Shown: positions 7,208-14,534 of the stretch, piece by piece
How the letters are laid out: every line of letters begins with the position of its first letter
How positions within the stretch are numbered: position 1 is the stretch's first letter
Source of the DNA: Desulfobacteraceae bacterium
GTDB taxonomy: Bacteria; Desulfobacterota; Desulfobacteria; Desulfobacterales; SURF-15
Direction of reading: 5' to 3'
DNA length: 19,192 nt
NCBI GenBank assembly: GCA_003599475.1
Contig: QZKK01000266.1
Location: 1-19,192 of the forward strand
Program-made: the position numbers and the translations under genes
Notes under the pieces: model-generated
The model's input: only the letters and a program-made list of their open reading frames with translations
Databases searched by the model: none
What the model was told of the DNA's origin: nothing

Positions 7208-7855
7208 TCAATCGATCAGGTTCTTATAGCGGACCAACCCCTTTTCCGGGCTGTAGATGAAATTTTCCCTGAATTCCAATTCACCGTTTCCCATGGTCAT
7301 TTCCCAATCATATTCGAGGGAATAGGGGATTCCTTTGTAGGAGAAGTTCAGGTTTTTTATGGTGATTCTGGCATTCTTGGCAACCGGCCGTCCGTCGATG
7401 TATTCATAGAAATCGAAAGCCCGAGCCTCGCCTTGGGACCATTGACCGATCGGGAAAAGCGGCTGCCCGGAGAAAGTCCGGATTTCACGGGAAGGTCTTT
7501 CATCGAAGACTTTGACCAAAGCGGTCCCTTCGGAGTTTACGGTGAACAACTGGGTCTTGAGACCGTCTTTCTGTTTGTTGACCCGTCGGTAAACCACCAT
7601 TTTTTCCCCGGTGACCGGGTGCGTCCAATCAATAGGACCCGTGATCTGCTTATCCCGTTTGTCTCCGAAGGTCTTTTCTGCCGCCCTCAGACGGACTTCT
7701 CGAGATCCGCTCCAGGATTCTCCGGTCCATAATTCCATCGGAACAAAGCGTGCTCCCTGACGGGCGGCAGAGTCTTCCCAGGTCTTCAAGTCGGGTCCGG
7801 CGCAGCCCGCTGAAAGGATCAAAGATGTGAGTGAAGCAATCAAAAACCGTTTCAT
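7208..7855 (-). CDS. Predicted lipoprotein of unknown function
   Basis: A 215-aa protein with a classic lipoprotein signal: MKRFLIASLTSLILSAGC, where K-R, a hydrophobic core and the lipobox L-S-A-G-C give Cys18 as the lipidated residue. The mature part looks beta-rich, with alternating charged and aromatic stretches (WTHPVTGEKMVVYRRVN, NLNFSYKGIPYSLEYDWEMT). I do not recognise a family. Residue 19 is alanine, not aspartate, so outer-membrane sorting is likely if Lol rules apply. Start: ATG 7855 with AAAGGAG 8 nt upstream; the frame continues further upstream but through the end of the ABC-hydrolase gene. It lies 16 nt after that gene, so the two are very likely one transcript, and the lipoprotein may be the envelope partner of the transporter. 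Confidence 0.85.
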   Translation of the reverse strand: MKRFLIASLTSLILSAGCAGPDLKTWEDSAARQGARFVPMELWTGESWSGSREVRLRAAEKTFGDKRDKQITGPIDWTHPVTGEKMVVYRRVNKQKDGLKTQLFTVNSEGTALVKVFDERPSREIRTFSGQPLFPIGQWSQGEARAFDFYEYIDGRPVAKNARITIKNLNFSYKGIPYSLEYDWEMTMGNGELEFRENFIYSPEKGLVRYKNLID

Positions 7856-7871
7856 GGATGGGCTCCTTTCT

Positions 7872-10313
7872 TTACATACGGTCAAACAGAAAATGAAAAA
7901 CCTCCGACCCCATAGCCCCTTTTTGCATACACTCCGAAAAACTATGGGTGCAGGAGGGAAGGGCGCGAAAAATAAACTCCGTATCAAGCCCTTGAGCGGC
8001 GGCGGCTTCCCGCATTGCATGAGTCCAGTTTCTCGCTCTTTCAAGCCGTGTGACCCCCTGCTGCCGGTCGATGCGGCGGGATGCTCTGAGTACGACATCC
8101 CGGCTCACGTCGTCTTCCCCGACTAGCGAACAAACCGGAATCTGCAGAAACCGTTTAGGCTCGAAGTCGATTCCGGGAAGTTTCGAAGATCTTCCGGTTC
8201 CCTGGGGGTAGGGGAGATCGGGATCCGGATACGTATACCATCCGGCGGCTGCTGCGACTGCGCGCTCCACCCGATCGGGGTGTGCCATGGTATATCGGTG
8301 AGCGAACTGCCCGCCTCCCGAATATCCAAACAGGTATACTTTTCGGGTGTCGGCTCCTGTGAGCCTCTGAACGTCGGAAAGAATCTTTTGAAGCGCCAGA
8401 TCGGCCCGGTCCCCTCTTCCTTTCCGACCGAGGCGCTGGTAGTCGGGAAACCGCGTCTGCGCAAACAAGGGGGATACCAGTATCACGCCGTATTTTTCGG
8501 CCAGTTCAGAGAAAAGAAGCGTTTGCTCCTTTGCCCTTCGATGGATGCCGTGAACGGTGACCAGCACACGCTTTTCCCGGCCGAAATGAACAGGCTGATA
8601 AAGAAAATAGGAAAGCTCCGGATCGTCGGGAACCACCCGGGCGCATACCCGACCAAGAGAAGGCGGCGGATATTCGATTGTTGCGAGTCTGCCGTTTTCC
8701 AGATGCCAAACGGCATCTGCATTTTTCTGCCGCTCGGCCCGGTGAGTCACCAAAATGACAGTGCGCGGGTAAAAGCCGAGAATCCTTTCCAGCAGGCGGT
8801 CGGCATCCGCATCCAAATGGGCTTCGGCTTCATCGAGCAGAAGGATGTACGGTTCGCCGAGCAGGGCACGGGCAAGAGCGATCCGCTGTCGCTGGCCGAA
8901 TGAAAGATTCCCTCCGCCTTCGCTCAGCCGGGTTTGATCCCCCTTCGGAAGCTCGGCCAGCACCGCATCGAGCTCGCAGAGTCTGCGCACCCGCTCCAAT
9001 TCCTCTTCCGGAGCTTCGGGCCAGCGGTAGCGGAGGTTTTTTTCTACTTTTCCGCGCAAAAGCGGAAGATCCGGACTCACCATTCCGACGGCTCGACGCA
9101 CAGAAGAGAGCCTGCAGCCGGTAAGATCCTGGCCGTCAAGAAGGATCCGGCCTCTGTCAGGATTCACCAGCCGCGCGATCAGAGAAAGAAGTGTGGACTT
9201 GCCGGCGGCGTTCGGTCCCGTCAGCACGATCACCATCCCGGGGTGAACGGTTCCAGAAATGCTTTCGAGCCCGTCTTCAACGGAGACATCCACCAGATCC
9301 AGTCTTCCTGCTCCGGGCTTCAGGCGGGGAGTTTTAAATGGCGATACACCGGTTGCGGGTGTCGACAGAAACTCATCGATTTTACATGAGCTTACCGCCG
9401 CGCTGTGCCAGTACTCGTAAACACGCCCGAGGTCGCGCAATGATGGGACCAGCAGGCCGACGATGGTCATGGAGGCGACCACCGTGCCGGGTGTCGCCCG
9501 CCCTGCGGACACCTCGTTTGCGCCAAGAATCAGCAAAATCGCGCTTGAAAGTGCAATGGTCGCCTGGGAAACGGCACGCAGCCGGCCGATTTTCCCCGCA
9601 CGTTCGATCATGGCGTCCCTCAACCTCCGGCTCTGGCGGCCGATCCTGCGCCGCTCCCGGCGAGATTGCCCGAAAACCTGGACCACCGGCATGACCGCGA
9701 TTTTCTCGTTTACGTTTGCCGCAAGAACAGCACGGCGGCGGCGGCTCTCTTTCACCGCAGCCCGTATGCGCCTGCCGAGCCTGAAGGCATGAACGGTTCC
9801 GGCGCTCACCACCACGGCGACACCGGCTGTGAGGCGCCAGTTGACGGCCGCCAGGGCCGTGAGTGCGATTACGGTATTGACCCCGGAGACGGTCATCCGG
9901 GCAAACCCAAAGCTCACCCACTGCTTGAGCGCGTTCAAATCTCCGATAAAGCGTAAAACGATGGCCCCCCGACTGCGTCGCTGTAAAGTCCTCGAAGGAA
10001 GTGCGCTCAAGTGTTTGAACATCAGGATCCGGATTTGATGAATGTAATCCTGGCCCAGGCGTTCAGAATCCACACGCTCTCGCATTCGAAGCCAGGCCAG
10101 CACAGCCGCGCAGAATGCCAGGCCGCCGGCAATCCGAATCATCAGAGGGCCGTTGGGACCTCCTTCAAACGGGGTTGCGATGATGAGGCGGTCGAAGGCC
10201 GTTTTCACCAGCAAAACCGTCGTGACGGTGGCCAGAGCCTGGGCGAATCCGTTGGAAACGAGCCCGAAGATCAGCCTGGCTCTCCGGCCGGACATGAGTG
10301 TCGGCAGACTCAT
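7872..10313 (-). CDS. ABC half-exporter fused to alpha/beta hydrolase
   Basis: One frame of 813 aa. Residues ~10-310 are an exporter-type transmembrane domain (hydrophobic segments near 15-40, 58-75, 140-175 and 250-290). Residues ~335-545 are the ATPase: Walker A GPNAAGKST (366-374), signature LSFGQ (470-474), Walker B ILLLDE (490-495), H-loop His524. The Q-loop glutamine is replaced (VGMVSPD, Ser413). Residues ~560-813 form an alpha/beta hydrolase resembling polyhydroxybutyrate-depolymerase/feruloyl-esterase-like enzymes: oxyanion strand VLVTVHG, nucleophile elbow GYSGGG (Ser665), a likely Asp at 734-735 (VGEDD) and His790 (CTHSF). The hydrolase should be cytosolic because it follows the ATPase. 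Start ATG 10313 overlaps the preceding stop by 4 nt (ATGA), so translation is coupled. Such a fusion is not one I know as a characterised family. Substrate unknown. Confidence 0.9.
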   Translation of the reverse strand: MSLPTLMSGRRARLIFGLVSNGFAQALATVTTVLLVKTAFDRLIIATPFEGGPNGPLMIRIAGGLAFCAAVLAWLRMRERVDSERLGQDYIHQIRILMFKHLSALPSRTLQRRSRGAIVLRFIGDLNALKQWVSFGFARMTVSGVNTVIALTALAAVNWRLTAGVAVVVSAGTVHAFRLGRRIRAAVKESRRRRAVLAANVNEKIAVMPVVQVFGQSRRERRRIGRQSRRLRDAMIERAGKIGRLRAVSQATIALSSAILLILGANEVSAGRATPGTVVASMTIVGLLVPSLRDLGRVYEYWHSAAVSSCKIDEFLSTPATGVSPFKTPRLKPGAGRLDLVDVSVEDGLESISGTVHPGMVIVLTGPNAAGKSTLLSLIARLVNPDRGRILLDGQDLTGCRLSSVRRAVGMVSPDLPLLRGKVEKNLRYRWPEAPEEELERVRRLCELDAVLAELPKGDQTRLSEGGGNLSFGQRQRIALARALLGEPYILLLDEAEAHLDADADRLLERILGFYPRTVILVTHRAERQKNADAVWHLENGRLATIEYPPPSLGRVCARVVPDDPELSYFLYQPVHFGREKRVLVTVHGIHRRAKEQTLLFSELAEKYGVILVSPLFAQTRFPDYQRLGRKGRGDRADLALQKILSDVQRLTGADTRKVYLFGYSGGGQFAHRYTMAHPDRVERAVAAAAGWYTYPDPDLPYPQGTGRSSKLPGIDFEPKRFLQIPVCSLVGEDDVSRDVVLRASRRIDRQQGVTRLERARNWTHAMREAAAAQGLDTEFIFRALPSCTHSFSECMQKGAMGSEVFHFLFDRM

Positions 10314-11395
10314 TTGGCTTCGGAAAGTCGAATCACATTTTCTTCTTTTGATGCGGCAATCCAGCGGCCGAGCTGCTTTTTGACATCGGGGTTCCTCAGG
10401 AAATTGGAATCCACCACCGGAAGCCTGACCGTATTTTCCAATTCACGCATGGCAAGCGGGGACTGGCAGATGACGCCTCCTACAGCCATTACGTTCAAGC
10501 GATTTTCGAGCAGCCGCTGCACCCCTTCTTTGCCCCCGATGGAGTCTTTAAGGGTAAAAATTACTCCATCGACGGTTTCGGCAAAGGCCCTCGAGGAGAG
10601 AAGCGTTTCCGTCTCTTTTTGATACAATCCGTCTGCGACTTCAAGAACGATGGCCTCTGTCCCCGAGGCGCAGAGGTGTTGAACGAGGAGCTGCAGAATT
10701 TTTATGACCTTTTCGGTTTCCAGAAGATAGGTGGATGCATACCCGGCATCGGTGAAGTCATAGACCTGGACTGCGCCCGCATCCCACATGCACCAGGGGT
10801 CTCCGCCGGAGCCGGTACCGGTGACCTTGGCCGCGCCGACTCTCAAGCCTGCGCGGCTCAACCCATGGATCAAATCCGAGGCGGTCGTAGTCTTTCCGGA
10901 ATTCATGGAAGTGCCCACCACGGCGACGACGGGCGGTTTTTTCCTGTCGCACAGGCGGCCGGAAAGGGCGAAGTCCGAAAGGTTGATCGCTTCTCCATTG
11001 CGGTCCCCCAGAATTGCGATAGGGGCGATCTGGGTCGGCATCTTCATTTTGGAATGCTTTACCAGAAACTTGGAGGCGATGCCGCCACCTGCCACCAGGT
11101 GGCAGGATTCCAAAGATTCCGGGATGACCGATTCGAACTGATCGGGAGCATATCGGTTACCATAGGCGACGATGATTTCGTCTCCTGCAAAAAGCTGCGC
11201 TTTGCGGCCGTTTGTCAACTCGAGCCGTTTGTGCTGACCGAGCTTTTCCACACGGGCCAGCAAGAGATCTCCGGCAGCCGGGCGGACGTCTTGGTCGATC
11301 AGCGCCTCGACCGCCCGTAGATTTACCCGGCGGGTCGTGTAGGCAGCTTTCGCCCTGGCAAGACGCACCTCCCGCAAAGGACCGTGTTGCGCCAT
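10310..11395 (-). CDS. P-loop NTPase of unknown function, coupled to ABC gene
   Basis: A 361-aa protein in two parts. Residues ~1-130 form a beta-rich domain (AGDLLLARVEKLGQHKRLEL, FAGDEIIVAYGNRYAPDQF). Residues ~150-361 form a nucleotide-binding domain with Walker A GTSMNSGKTTT (161-171), then KVTGTGSGGDPWCMWDAGA and IVLEVADGLYQKET. The fold suggests the SIMIBI group, near dethiobiotin synthetase, MobB or the DUF1611 P-loop proteins; I cannot assign it more closely. Start ATG 11395 has a strong AGGAGG 8 nt upstream. It leads the four-gene leftward operon and overlaps the ABC-hydrolase gene by 4 nt, which suggests the two proteins work together, for example on a metabolite that is modified and exported. 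Confidence 0.8.
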   Translation of the reverse strand: MAQHGPLREVRLARAKAAYTTRRVNLRAVEALIDQDVRPAAGDLLLARVEKLGQHKRLELTNGRKAQLFAGDEIIVAYGNRYAPDQFESVIPESLESCHLVAGGGIASKFLVKHSKMKMPTQIAPIAILGDRNGEAINLSDFALSGRLCDRKKPPVVAVVGTSMNSGKTTTASDLIHGLSRAGLRVGAAKVTGTGSGGDPWCMWDAGAVQVYDFTDAGYASTYLLETEKVIKILQLLVQHLCASGTEAIVLEVADGLYQKETETLLSSRAFAETVDGVIFTLKDSIGGKEGVQRLLENRLNVMAVGGVICQSPLAMRELENTVRLPVVDSNFLRNPDVKKQLGRWIAASKEENVIRLSEAK

Positions 11396-11940
11396 CGCTT
11401 TTTCCTCCTGTTTTTGTCGTGATCTCTCCCATATCGTTTTTTAAACGCTATTGGGGGCGCAAAGATTTCTTGTATCTCTGCCCGTGATCTCTAGTAATAG
11501 ATTGGAACGGTTGAATTCTGACAGTGGGTTCAATGGGTATATCGGGATACGCGTTTTCAGCATTTCGATGTCAGGTTTTTACTGAAAGACGATCACCTGC
11601 TCGACCTTTCCGGATCGATCATCGGGAAATCTCTTTCAAGAATTCCGGCGCTTCGGCTATCGGATGGGCTCGGATACGATAGGTATCCGGAATGAACCCA
11701 AACAATCCAGCTACTATGGGTGACAGACGGAGGGCGGTACAAGCCCCCTCTTTGCTCCGAATCCTGGCGGAGCGGTTCAAAAAAAATCAAAAAACCATAA
11801 AAAATCCTTGACTATTTTAACAATCGGGAATATTGGCATTTTTAGATTCGGTAGGATGCCCCCGGCATCCCGTTCGTTGTAAAAACGTTCCACGCCATTC
11901 ATTCCTTTACGCTCCAATCGTAGCTGTTTCTGACAATTTG

Positions 11941-11956
11941 AGTTCTTGCAAGAACT
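11941..11956. promoter_or_regulatory. Perfect 16-bp palindrome, possible operator
   Basis: AGTTCTTGCAAGAACT is its own reverse complement. A dimeric regulator could bind here, ~155 nt upstream of the comEA-like gene. It does not match an SOS box or other operator that I know for this group, so the role is open. Confidence 0.35.
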
Positions 11957-12057
11957 GCGGCTTTTTCGCCCAGCATTTCTAATATTTTCGATTTCGGGTC
12001 TTTTGCAGGCGTAAGTAAGCAGGAAAAACGAGAGCCAATCGAAACCGACGGCACTAC

Positions 12058-12079
12058 CGGGCCTGAAATCTCAGGTCCG
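12058..12079 (+). promoter_or_regulatory. 9-bp stem-loop in comEA leader
   Basis: Stem cgggcctga/tcaggtccg (one G-U pair) with a 4-nt loop aatc, ending 30 nt before the comEA start and ~20 nt before its ribosome site AAAGGAGGT. It has no T run, so it is not a standard terminator; a translation- or stability-control element is possible. I could not match the surrounding leader to a known riboswitch class. Confidence 0.4.
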
Positions 12080-12109
12080 AAATTTAACCCCATAAAAGGA
12101 GGTAGGGCC

Positions 12110-12394
12110 ATGTACTTACGAAAGTCCATCGTAATGTTCGTTGTTGTCGCTTTCTTTATGGCGGTGGGAGCTCCGGTAATTGCCCAGCAGCAATCCGAAA
12201 AAATCAATATCAACAAGGCATCGGTCGAAGAGCTTGCCAAGCTGAAGCGGGTCGGCCCGAAATCTGCGGCAAAGATCATCGAGTATCGGGAGGCCAATGG
12301 ACCGTTTTCAAAGGTGGAAGACATCACGAAGGTTCCCGGGATCGGTCCGAAGACATTGGAAGAAAACCAAGGAATCATCGTCATCGAACCGTAG
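12110..12394 (+). CDS. Secreted ComEA-like helix-hairpin-helix protein
   Basis: A 94-aa exported protein. Residues 1-25 are a signal peptide (K-S-I, then VMFVVVAFFMAVGAPV, with A-Q-A-type cleavage near IAQ). The mature 65-70 residues are the ComEA DNA-binding domain with two helix-hairpin-helix motifs: ININKASVEELAKLKRVGPK (hairpin L-K-R-V-G) and FSKVEDITKVPGIGPKTLEE (hairpin V-P-G-I-G). Periplasmic ComEA binds double-stranded DNA during uptake in naturally competent cells. Many anaerobes carry stand-alone copies like this without being known to be competent. Start ATG 12110 follows AAAGGAGGT with ideal spacing. It is a single-gene unit with a structured leader and a strong downstream hairpin. 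Confidence 0.92.
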   Translation: MYLRKSIVMFVVVAFFMAVGAPVIAQQQSEKININKASVEELAKLKRVGPKSAAKIIEYREANGPFSKVEDITKVPGIGPKTLEENQGIIVIEP

Positions 12395-12485
12395 GCAGGT
12401 ATAGTAGAGACCTTGCATTCTCGCGGCATCTGGATTCATTTGAGCCCCCCTGCAGGCGGCGATAAGGATGCGGGGCACGCCAAAA

Positions 12486-12524
12486 CCTGCGGAATCGGTT
12501 TGGCGGTAAAATCGATTCCGCAGG
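12486..12524. terminator. Long hairpin downstream of comEA
   Basis: Perfect 12-bp arms cctgcggaatcg (12486-12497) and cgattccgcagg (12513-12524). The stem continues inward with a G-U and three A-T pairs, giving 16 pairs around a 7-nt loop. It is followed by gcctttgac rather than a run of Ts, so it may end transcription weakly or protect the comEA mRNA 3' end. It lies ~90 nt after the comEA stop. The rest of the 12395-12752 spacer holds only the promoter noted below. Confidence 0.6.
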
Positions 12525-12595
12525 GCCTTTGACCAAGCTGTTCGACTTCTAAGGTTCGGATCTTTTTTCCCGCTCTGGCTCCGCTCACAATGGAT

Positions 12596-12625
12596 TTGAC
12601 AACAATCTGAATTTATGAGAATATT
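12596..12625 (+). promoter_or_regulatory. Candidate promoter for the 77-aa/NTase pair
   Basis: TTGACA (12596-12601), 18-nt spacer, AATATT (12620-12625, 4/6 to consensus). It is located ~130 nt before the 77-aa gene. Sequence match only. Confidence 0.4.
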
Positions 12626-12752
12626 TCAGACCATGACACGGGAAGGTCATAAAATATCTCCTGATGACATGAAAAAAATCCCGATAAATGATAAACTTGG
12701 AAGTTCAAAATGGTTCTTCTATGGAAGGAGATAGTCTGGAGGATACTTCCAG

Positions 12753-12986
12753 ATGAAGCACCGGCACCTAAATATCGAAACGGATCGGTGGGGCGTCGCC
12801 GTGATCGAATCCATATGGGAGCGGGGTTCGGATGCCGACATTCGTGCGCTCCTCCGGGAATGCAAAAAAGATCCCTTCGGTCCCGCGGCGGATGCTGTTC
12901 GCCGGACGATCCCCCATTCTAAAGCATATGGCTACCCATCGATGTTTCGATACTTTTTGGATTATCTTGAGCGGGGACGGTTATGA
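12753..12986 (+). CDS. 77-aa protein, candidate antitoxin partner of NTase
   Basis: A small soluble protein that I do not recognise. It has an aromatic N-terminal strand (HLNIETDRWGVAVIESIWE), a charged helix (GSDADIRALLRECKKDP) and an aromatic C-terminal helix (GYPSMFRYFLDYLERGRL). No DNA-binding motif is obvious. Start ATG 12753 has GGAGGA 9 nt upstream. Its stop overlaps the start of the nucleotidyltransferase gene by 4 nt (ATGA, 12983-12986), the arrangement seen in toxin-antitoxin operons where the small first gene is made in slight excess. The antitoxin role is inferred only from size, order and overlap. Confidence 0.75.
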   Translation: MKHRHLNIETDRWGVAVIESIWERGSDADIRALLRECKKDPFGPAADAVRRTIPHSKAYGYPSMFRYFLDYLERGRL

Positions 12987-13669
12987 CGCAAAATCATGAA
13001 GAATGGGAGCGTCTTCTTTCTGCTGCCGCAGAGTTGCAGCATCTTATCCCTGGCTGTGTGCTTGTCGGGGGATCGGCTGCAGCAATTCATGCAAAACATC
13101 GTTTTTCACTGGATGTGGATCATGTTTTGACCGATCTTGAAAAACGTTTCGATGATCTTTTGGAGTTTTTGGAAAAGCACAAAGAGTGGAAAACAGCCCG
13201 AATCAACCCCCCAAAACTTATCTTGGGGAATTTTCGCGGCGTCGAAACCGGGCTGCGTCAACTGGTCCGGTCCCGACCCCTTGAAACCGAATCGGCTGAA
13301 GTCTCCGGAAAATCATTGACGATCCCGACTAAGGCCGAAATGCTGCGAATCAAAGCATGGCTGATCCTCATTCGCAATGCAACGAGGGATTTCATCGATT
13401 TTGCAGCCATTTCCGACATCCTCGGTGATTGGGAAGTCGTGGATGCCCTCAGGAAATTCGACCACTATTATCATGATACATACAGAGGAAACGAGGTCTC
13501 GCCATTGAACCAACTCAGCCGTCAATTGGCCGAACCCAAGCCCTTCGATCTCGATGATATCGATATTTCAGATTACAAAGGGATTTCGCCCCCGTTAAAC
13601 CGCTGGGAAACCATATCGCATGCCTGCAACCGGGTATCTGCCCTTTTGAGCGATATCCTTTCCGAATGA
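12983..13669 (+). CDS. AbiEii-like nucleotidyltransferase, candidate toxin
   Basis: A 228-aa protein of the DNA polymerase beta-like nucleotidyltransferase superfamily. The N-terminal half has the superfamily core: LVGGSAAAIH (GGS at 29-31, the nucleotide-phosphate loop) and FSLDVDHVL (D44-x-D46, metal-binding aspartates). The later segment LTIPTKAEMLRIKAWLILIR followed by RDFIDFAAISD (~111-145) is the lysine and R-D-x-x-D pattern of the AbiEii/AbiGii and MenT group, toxins that transfer nucleotides to tRNA or block translation. It is shorter than typical AbiEii (~300 aa). It is translationally coupled to the 77-aa gene upstream; no HTH antitoxin (AbiEi) is present. A housekeeping role in sugar-nucleotide or antibiotic adenylation is less likely given the pairing. 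Activity has not been shown. Confidence 0.82.
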   Translation: MTQNHEEWERLLSAAAELQHLIPGCVLVGGSAAAIHAKHRFSLDVDHVLTDLEKRFDDLLEFLEKHKEWKTARINPPKLILGNFRGVETGLRQLVRSRPLETESAEVSGKSLTIPTKAEMLRIKAWLILIRNATRDFIDFAAISDILGDWEVVDALRKFDHYYHDTYRGNEVSPLNQLSRQLAEPKPFDLDDIDISDYKGISPPLNRWETISHACNRVSALLSDILSE

Positions 13670-13722
13670 GCCGCTCTTTTTCAAGCTGGGAAAAACGTTA
13701 CAAGGTTTTCATGAGTTTCCCA

Positions 13723-13751
13723 TTTACATATCCTTGATGAAATTTTACAAT
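13723..13751 (+). promoter_or_regulatory. Promoter for the DIP1984-family gene
   Basis: TTTACA (13723-13728), 17-nt spacer, TACAAT (13746-13751). Both boxes match the sigma-70 consensus at 5 of 6 positions with ideal spacing, 84 nt before the start codon and after the NTase stop. This makes the downstream gene a separate unit. Confidence 0.6.
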
Positions 13752-13835
13752 AAAACTAATGAGATACTGAGAGTCCTCCGGAAAGAGAAGTGTTATCAGC
13801 CGTAAAACGGATCTGCGGTGAAAGGAGGAAAGCAA

Positions 13836-14369
13836 ATGAATGACAATAAGCGGCCATTGTATTTATACGAGGCGCTCGAGCTCCGCTCCGAGTATGATGC
13901 AAGAATCAAAACGTTGAGAGACTGTTTGCCTGAAACAAAACAGAACAGGGAAAGGTTCTCGTTTAGCAGGGACGAAGGGATTCGTCGTGCCAGTGCGGAC
14001 TTTGATGCTGTTTCTGCTCGAAAAGAATTGAAAAAGATCGAGATAAAGAGGCGCAAGCTCAACAGCGCTATCCAGAAGGCAAACTTCAGTCATTTTATAG
14101 ATTTTCATGGAGATTCGATTAATCTCAGTGAAGCCCTAGAGATTCGCAAGTCTCTAAATGAACAGATTGGGGAATTGCACAATCAAGTTGTCAATTCATC
14201 TTACCAGAAAGTGATCTACAAGGAAGGTCGTGATATTGTTGAAGAGAATGAAATTTCCTATATGGATGCGGTCAAAAATCTCGATGAGGCCAGATTCGCT
14301 TTCAGGGGGTTAAACAGAAAGCTCAGATTGGCATCTTTCGAGACACTGGTTGAATTTCAAGACGAATAA
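13836..14369 (+). CDS. DIP1984 family protein
   Basis: A 177-aa helical protein. Two similar segments, LYEALELRSEYDARIKTLRD (N-terminal) and INLSEALEIRKSLNEQIGEL (~residues 96-115), have the L-x-E-A-L-x-x-R-x-x-L-x-x-x-I-x-x-L pattern of the DIP1984/septicolysin family, and a third leucine-rich helix (MDAVKNLDEARFAFRGLNRK) closes the protein. The middle (KKIEIKRRKLNSAIQKANFS) matches the family's I-x-x-I-N-x-T-N region. Family function is unproven, and a coiled-coil assembly is likely. Start ATG 13836 follows AAAGGAGG; a GTG 18 nt earlier lies upstream of that site. It sits between two nucleotidyltransferase modules in an accessory-looking patch. Recognition is from motif memory. Confidence 0.72.
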   Translation: MNDNKRPLYLYEALELRSEYDARIKTLRDCLPETKQNRERFSFSRDEGIRRASADFDAVSARKELKKIEIKRRKLNSAIQKANFSHFIDFHGDSINLSEALEIRKSLNEQIGELHNQVVNSSYQKVIYKEGRDIVEENEISYMDAVKNLDEARFAFRGLNRKLRLASFETLVEFQDE

Positions 14370-14403
14370 AACATAGTTTATGGAGACAGGGGAGCAAGTG
14401 CGA

Positions 14404-14478
14404 ATGCTTTGGTGACAAAGCATAGCCCAGACCAAAGCTTCTGAGATAGCTTTACTATAGGGCTGACGACCCATCGTC
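14404..14478. ncRNA. Candidate structured RNA (three consecutive hairpins)
   Basis: Three hairpins follow each other almost without gaps. (1) 14404-14423: atgctttg/caaagcat, 8 perfect pairs closed by a GTGA (GNRA-type) tetraloop. (2) 14424-14464: outer agccc/gggct and inner aaagct/agcttt around an 8-nt loop. (3) 14465-14478: gacga/tcgtc with loop ccca. They lie in the 14370-14534 spacer between the DIP1984-family gene and the broken nucleotidyltransferase. I cannot match this to a known RNA family, and no T run follows. Confidence 0.4.
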
Positions 14479-14534
14479 CGGAAAAGACAAAAACATCAGA
14501 GCAGAATACGATTCAGCGAATTCAGAAAAAGAGC

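Larger units (their letters stand above)
11396..12109. other. 714-nt divergent spacer without a supported gene
   Basis: No credible protein gene is visible. Structures seen: a perfect 7-bp hairpin at 11671-11689 (cggatac, loop gatag, gtatccg); TTGACT at 11808-11813 with only a poor -10 (TATTGG 17 nt on); a perfect hairpin ggatgcc-ccc-ggcatcc at 11854-11870; a perfect 16-bp palindrome at 11941-11956; and a 9-bp stem-loop at 12058-12079 just before comEA. The last ~270 nt could be a structured 5' leader for comEA. Confidence 0.5.

Noticed and set aside
8280..8903. 207-codon plus-strand frame inside the ABC-hydrolase gene
   Set aside because: Shadow frame; the minus-strand gene has Walker, signature and hydrolase motifs over the same bases.
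11593..11790. 65-codon minus-strand frame and a 39-codon plus-strand frame (from ATG 11692)
   Set aside because: Neither has a ribosome site; both lie over a perfect hairpin and show no recognisable motif.
11941..12100. Possible cyclic-di-GMP or other known riboswitch before comEA
   Set aside because: I compared the leader from memory with the GEMM, ZTP, fluoride, guanidine and glycine consensus sequences and could not match the conserved cores.
11899..12429. 176-codon open frame on the minus strand across comEA
   Set aside because: Covers the comEA-like gene and its leader in antisense; low-complexity translation without family resemblance.
14390..14480. Group II intron 5' end (gtgcga) or retron RNA
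   Set aside because: No reverse transcriptase gene lies nearby and no domain V hairpin is visible.
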